From the NCBI GenBank assembly GCA_018436925.1, contig JAHDKI010000003.1, forward strand, positions 122,517 to 186,516: a DNA stretch of 64,000 nucleotides, read 5' to 3'. Position 1 is the stretch's first letter; each line of letters starts with the position of its first letter. Position numbers and translations under genes: made by a program. Below are positions 63,736-64,000 of the stretch, piece after piece. A model generated the notes under the pieces. The model searched no databases, was not told the origin of the DNA, and was given only the letters and a program-made list of their open reading frames with translations. This DNA is from Syntrophaceae bacterium. GTDB taxonomy: Bacteria; Desulfobacterota; Syntrophia; Syntrophales; Smithellaceae.

Positions 63736-63845
63736 TCAGGTAACAGATCGCCTGCTCCTGGGTCTAAAAGGCCGTGTCAAGCAAGATCGTTACCTGATGT
63801 AATGTGTACAAACCCGTACAGTCGCCAGAGCCCGTTTCGGAGCTC
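63736..63845 (+). ncRNA. Candidate IS110 bridge (seek) RNA region
   Basis: Between the array and the transposase start lie three hairpins. TCAGGTAAC-A-GATC (63736-63749) pairs with GATC-GTTACCTGA (63785-63797), a 13-bp stem with one bulge and an internal loop of about 35 bases. TGTAC/GTACA pair at 63805-63820. GAGC-CCG pairs with CGG-A-GCTC at 63828-63845. IS110-group elements encode a structured RNA in this position that guides recombination. Boundaries and guide loops are inferred. Confidence 0.55.
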
Positions 63846-63869
63846 GCATTTGCAAGGGAGGGTAACCAC

Positions 63870-64000
63870 ATGTCCAAATCTTTCATTGGTATCGATGTTT
63901 CAAAGAACAGTCTTGATGTGCATATCCTGCCGGAAGGCCTGTCTCTTTCGTATCGCTATGAGACCAAGCCCATGAAGGCGCTCATCAAGAAACTCAAAAC
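63870..64000 (+). CDS. IS110-family transposase, N-terminal fragment
   Basis: 43 codons before the window edge. MSKSFIGIDVSKNSLDVHIL matches the DEDD-type RuvC-like start (GIDVSK, with the first catalytic Asp). GGGAGGG is nine bases upstream. The rest lies outside the window. Confidence 0.88.
   Translation, partial: MSKSFIGIDVSKNSLDVHILPEGLSLSYRYETKPMKALIKKLK

Larger units (their letters stand above)
63669..64000 (+). mobile_element. IS110-family insertion sequence, left part (cut by window edge)
   Basis: Consists of an about 200-base structured non-coding leader and the start of an IS110-type transposase. The exact left boundary is not visible because this family usually has no long terminal inverted repeats; it is placed here only because the heptamer array ends at about 63668. 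Confidence 0.75.

Overview
The window looks like chromosome from a Gram-negative, probably anaerobic bacterium. The best guess is Desulfobacterota (former Deltaproteobacteria), perhaps a Syntrophales-like lineage. The envelope genes (AsmA/DUF748, lipoproteins, a patatin with an outer-membrane barrel) indicate an outer membrane. A flavin reductase-rubredoxin fusion, fused FeoA-FeoB, radical SAM enzymes, an ADP-forming acyl-CoA synthetase and a variant acyl-CoA dehydrogenase suggest anaerobic fatty- or organic-acid metabolism. No rRNA, tRNA, CRISPR array or phage block was seen. The taxonomy is inference from gene content only.

Layout. 1-13.6 kb: metabolic genes (VOC protein, alpha/beta hydrolase, NCS2 permease with an extra C-terminal domain, EcsC, enoyl-CoA hydratase, YjbQ, START-domain protein, SDR, Prc protease, WrbA, ADP-forming acyl-CoA synthetase). 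13.6-18.6 kb: a signalling block with a hybrid histidine kinase overlapping a single-domain receiver, and a second PAS kinase whose N-box has lost its key Asn; the gap between them holds a strongly folded element. 18.9-25.2 kb: a co-directional envelope set (unrecognised 750-aa protein, DUF748 protein, DUF4185-like lipoprotein). 25.2-34.3 kb: Tat amidohydrolase, heme-sensor diguanylate cyclase, patatin/autotransporter, DUF3300 protein, DNA alkyltransferase, MntP, NudC. 34.3-38.1 kb: acyl-CoA dehydrogenase and UvrC.

38.2-49.4 kb is the most unusual part. One strand carries a compact type II fatty-acid/polyketide-like cluster: FabA-like dehydratase, small membrane protein, ACP, B12-binding radical SAM enzyme, NodB-type deacetylase, FabZ-like dehydratase, second ACP, two paralogous radical SAM enzymes, two ketosynthases, hotdog thioesterase, PKS-dehydratase-like double hotdog protein and PlsY. 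The cluster has no ketoreductase and no ACP synthase. It could build a radically modified acyl chain that ends in a lipid; the arrangement recalls gene sets proposed for ladderane-type lipids.

49.7-63.6 kb: high-molecular-weight rubredoxin, copper ATPase plus chaperone, MBL hydrolase, b561-like membrane protein, YgiQ, cupin, YgjP-type metalloprotease, DUF2156 protein, FeoAB, thioesterase, YdcF-like protein, and a metallophosphoesterase fused to a nucleotidyltransferase-like domain. The right edge cuts an IS110-family element whose upstream leader folds into hairpins, a candidate bridge RNA.

Five gene boundaries (32.6, 41.3, 42.8, 60.6 and 63.6 kb) carry degenerate tandem heptamers, always pyrimidine-rich on the + strand. 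At two of them the array supplies or adjoins the Shine-Dalgarno sequence of the next minus-strand gene.
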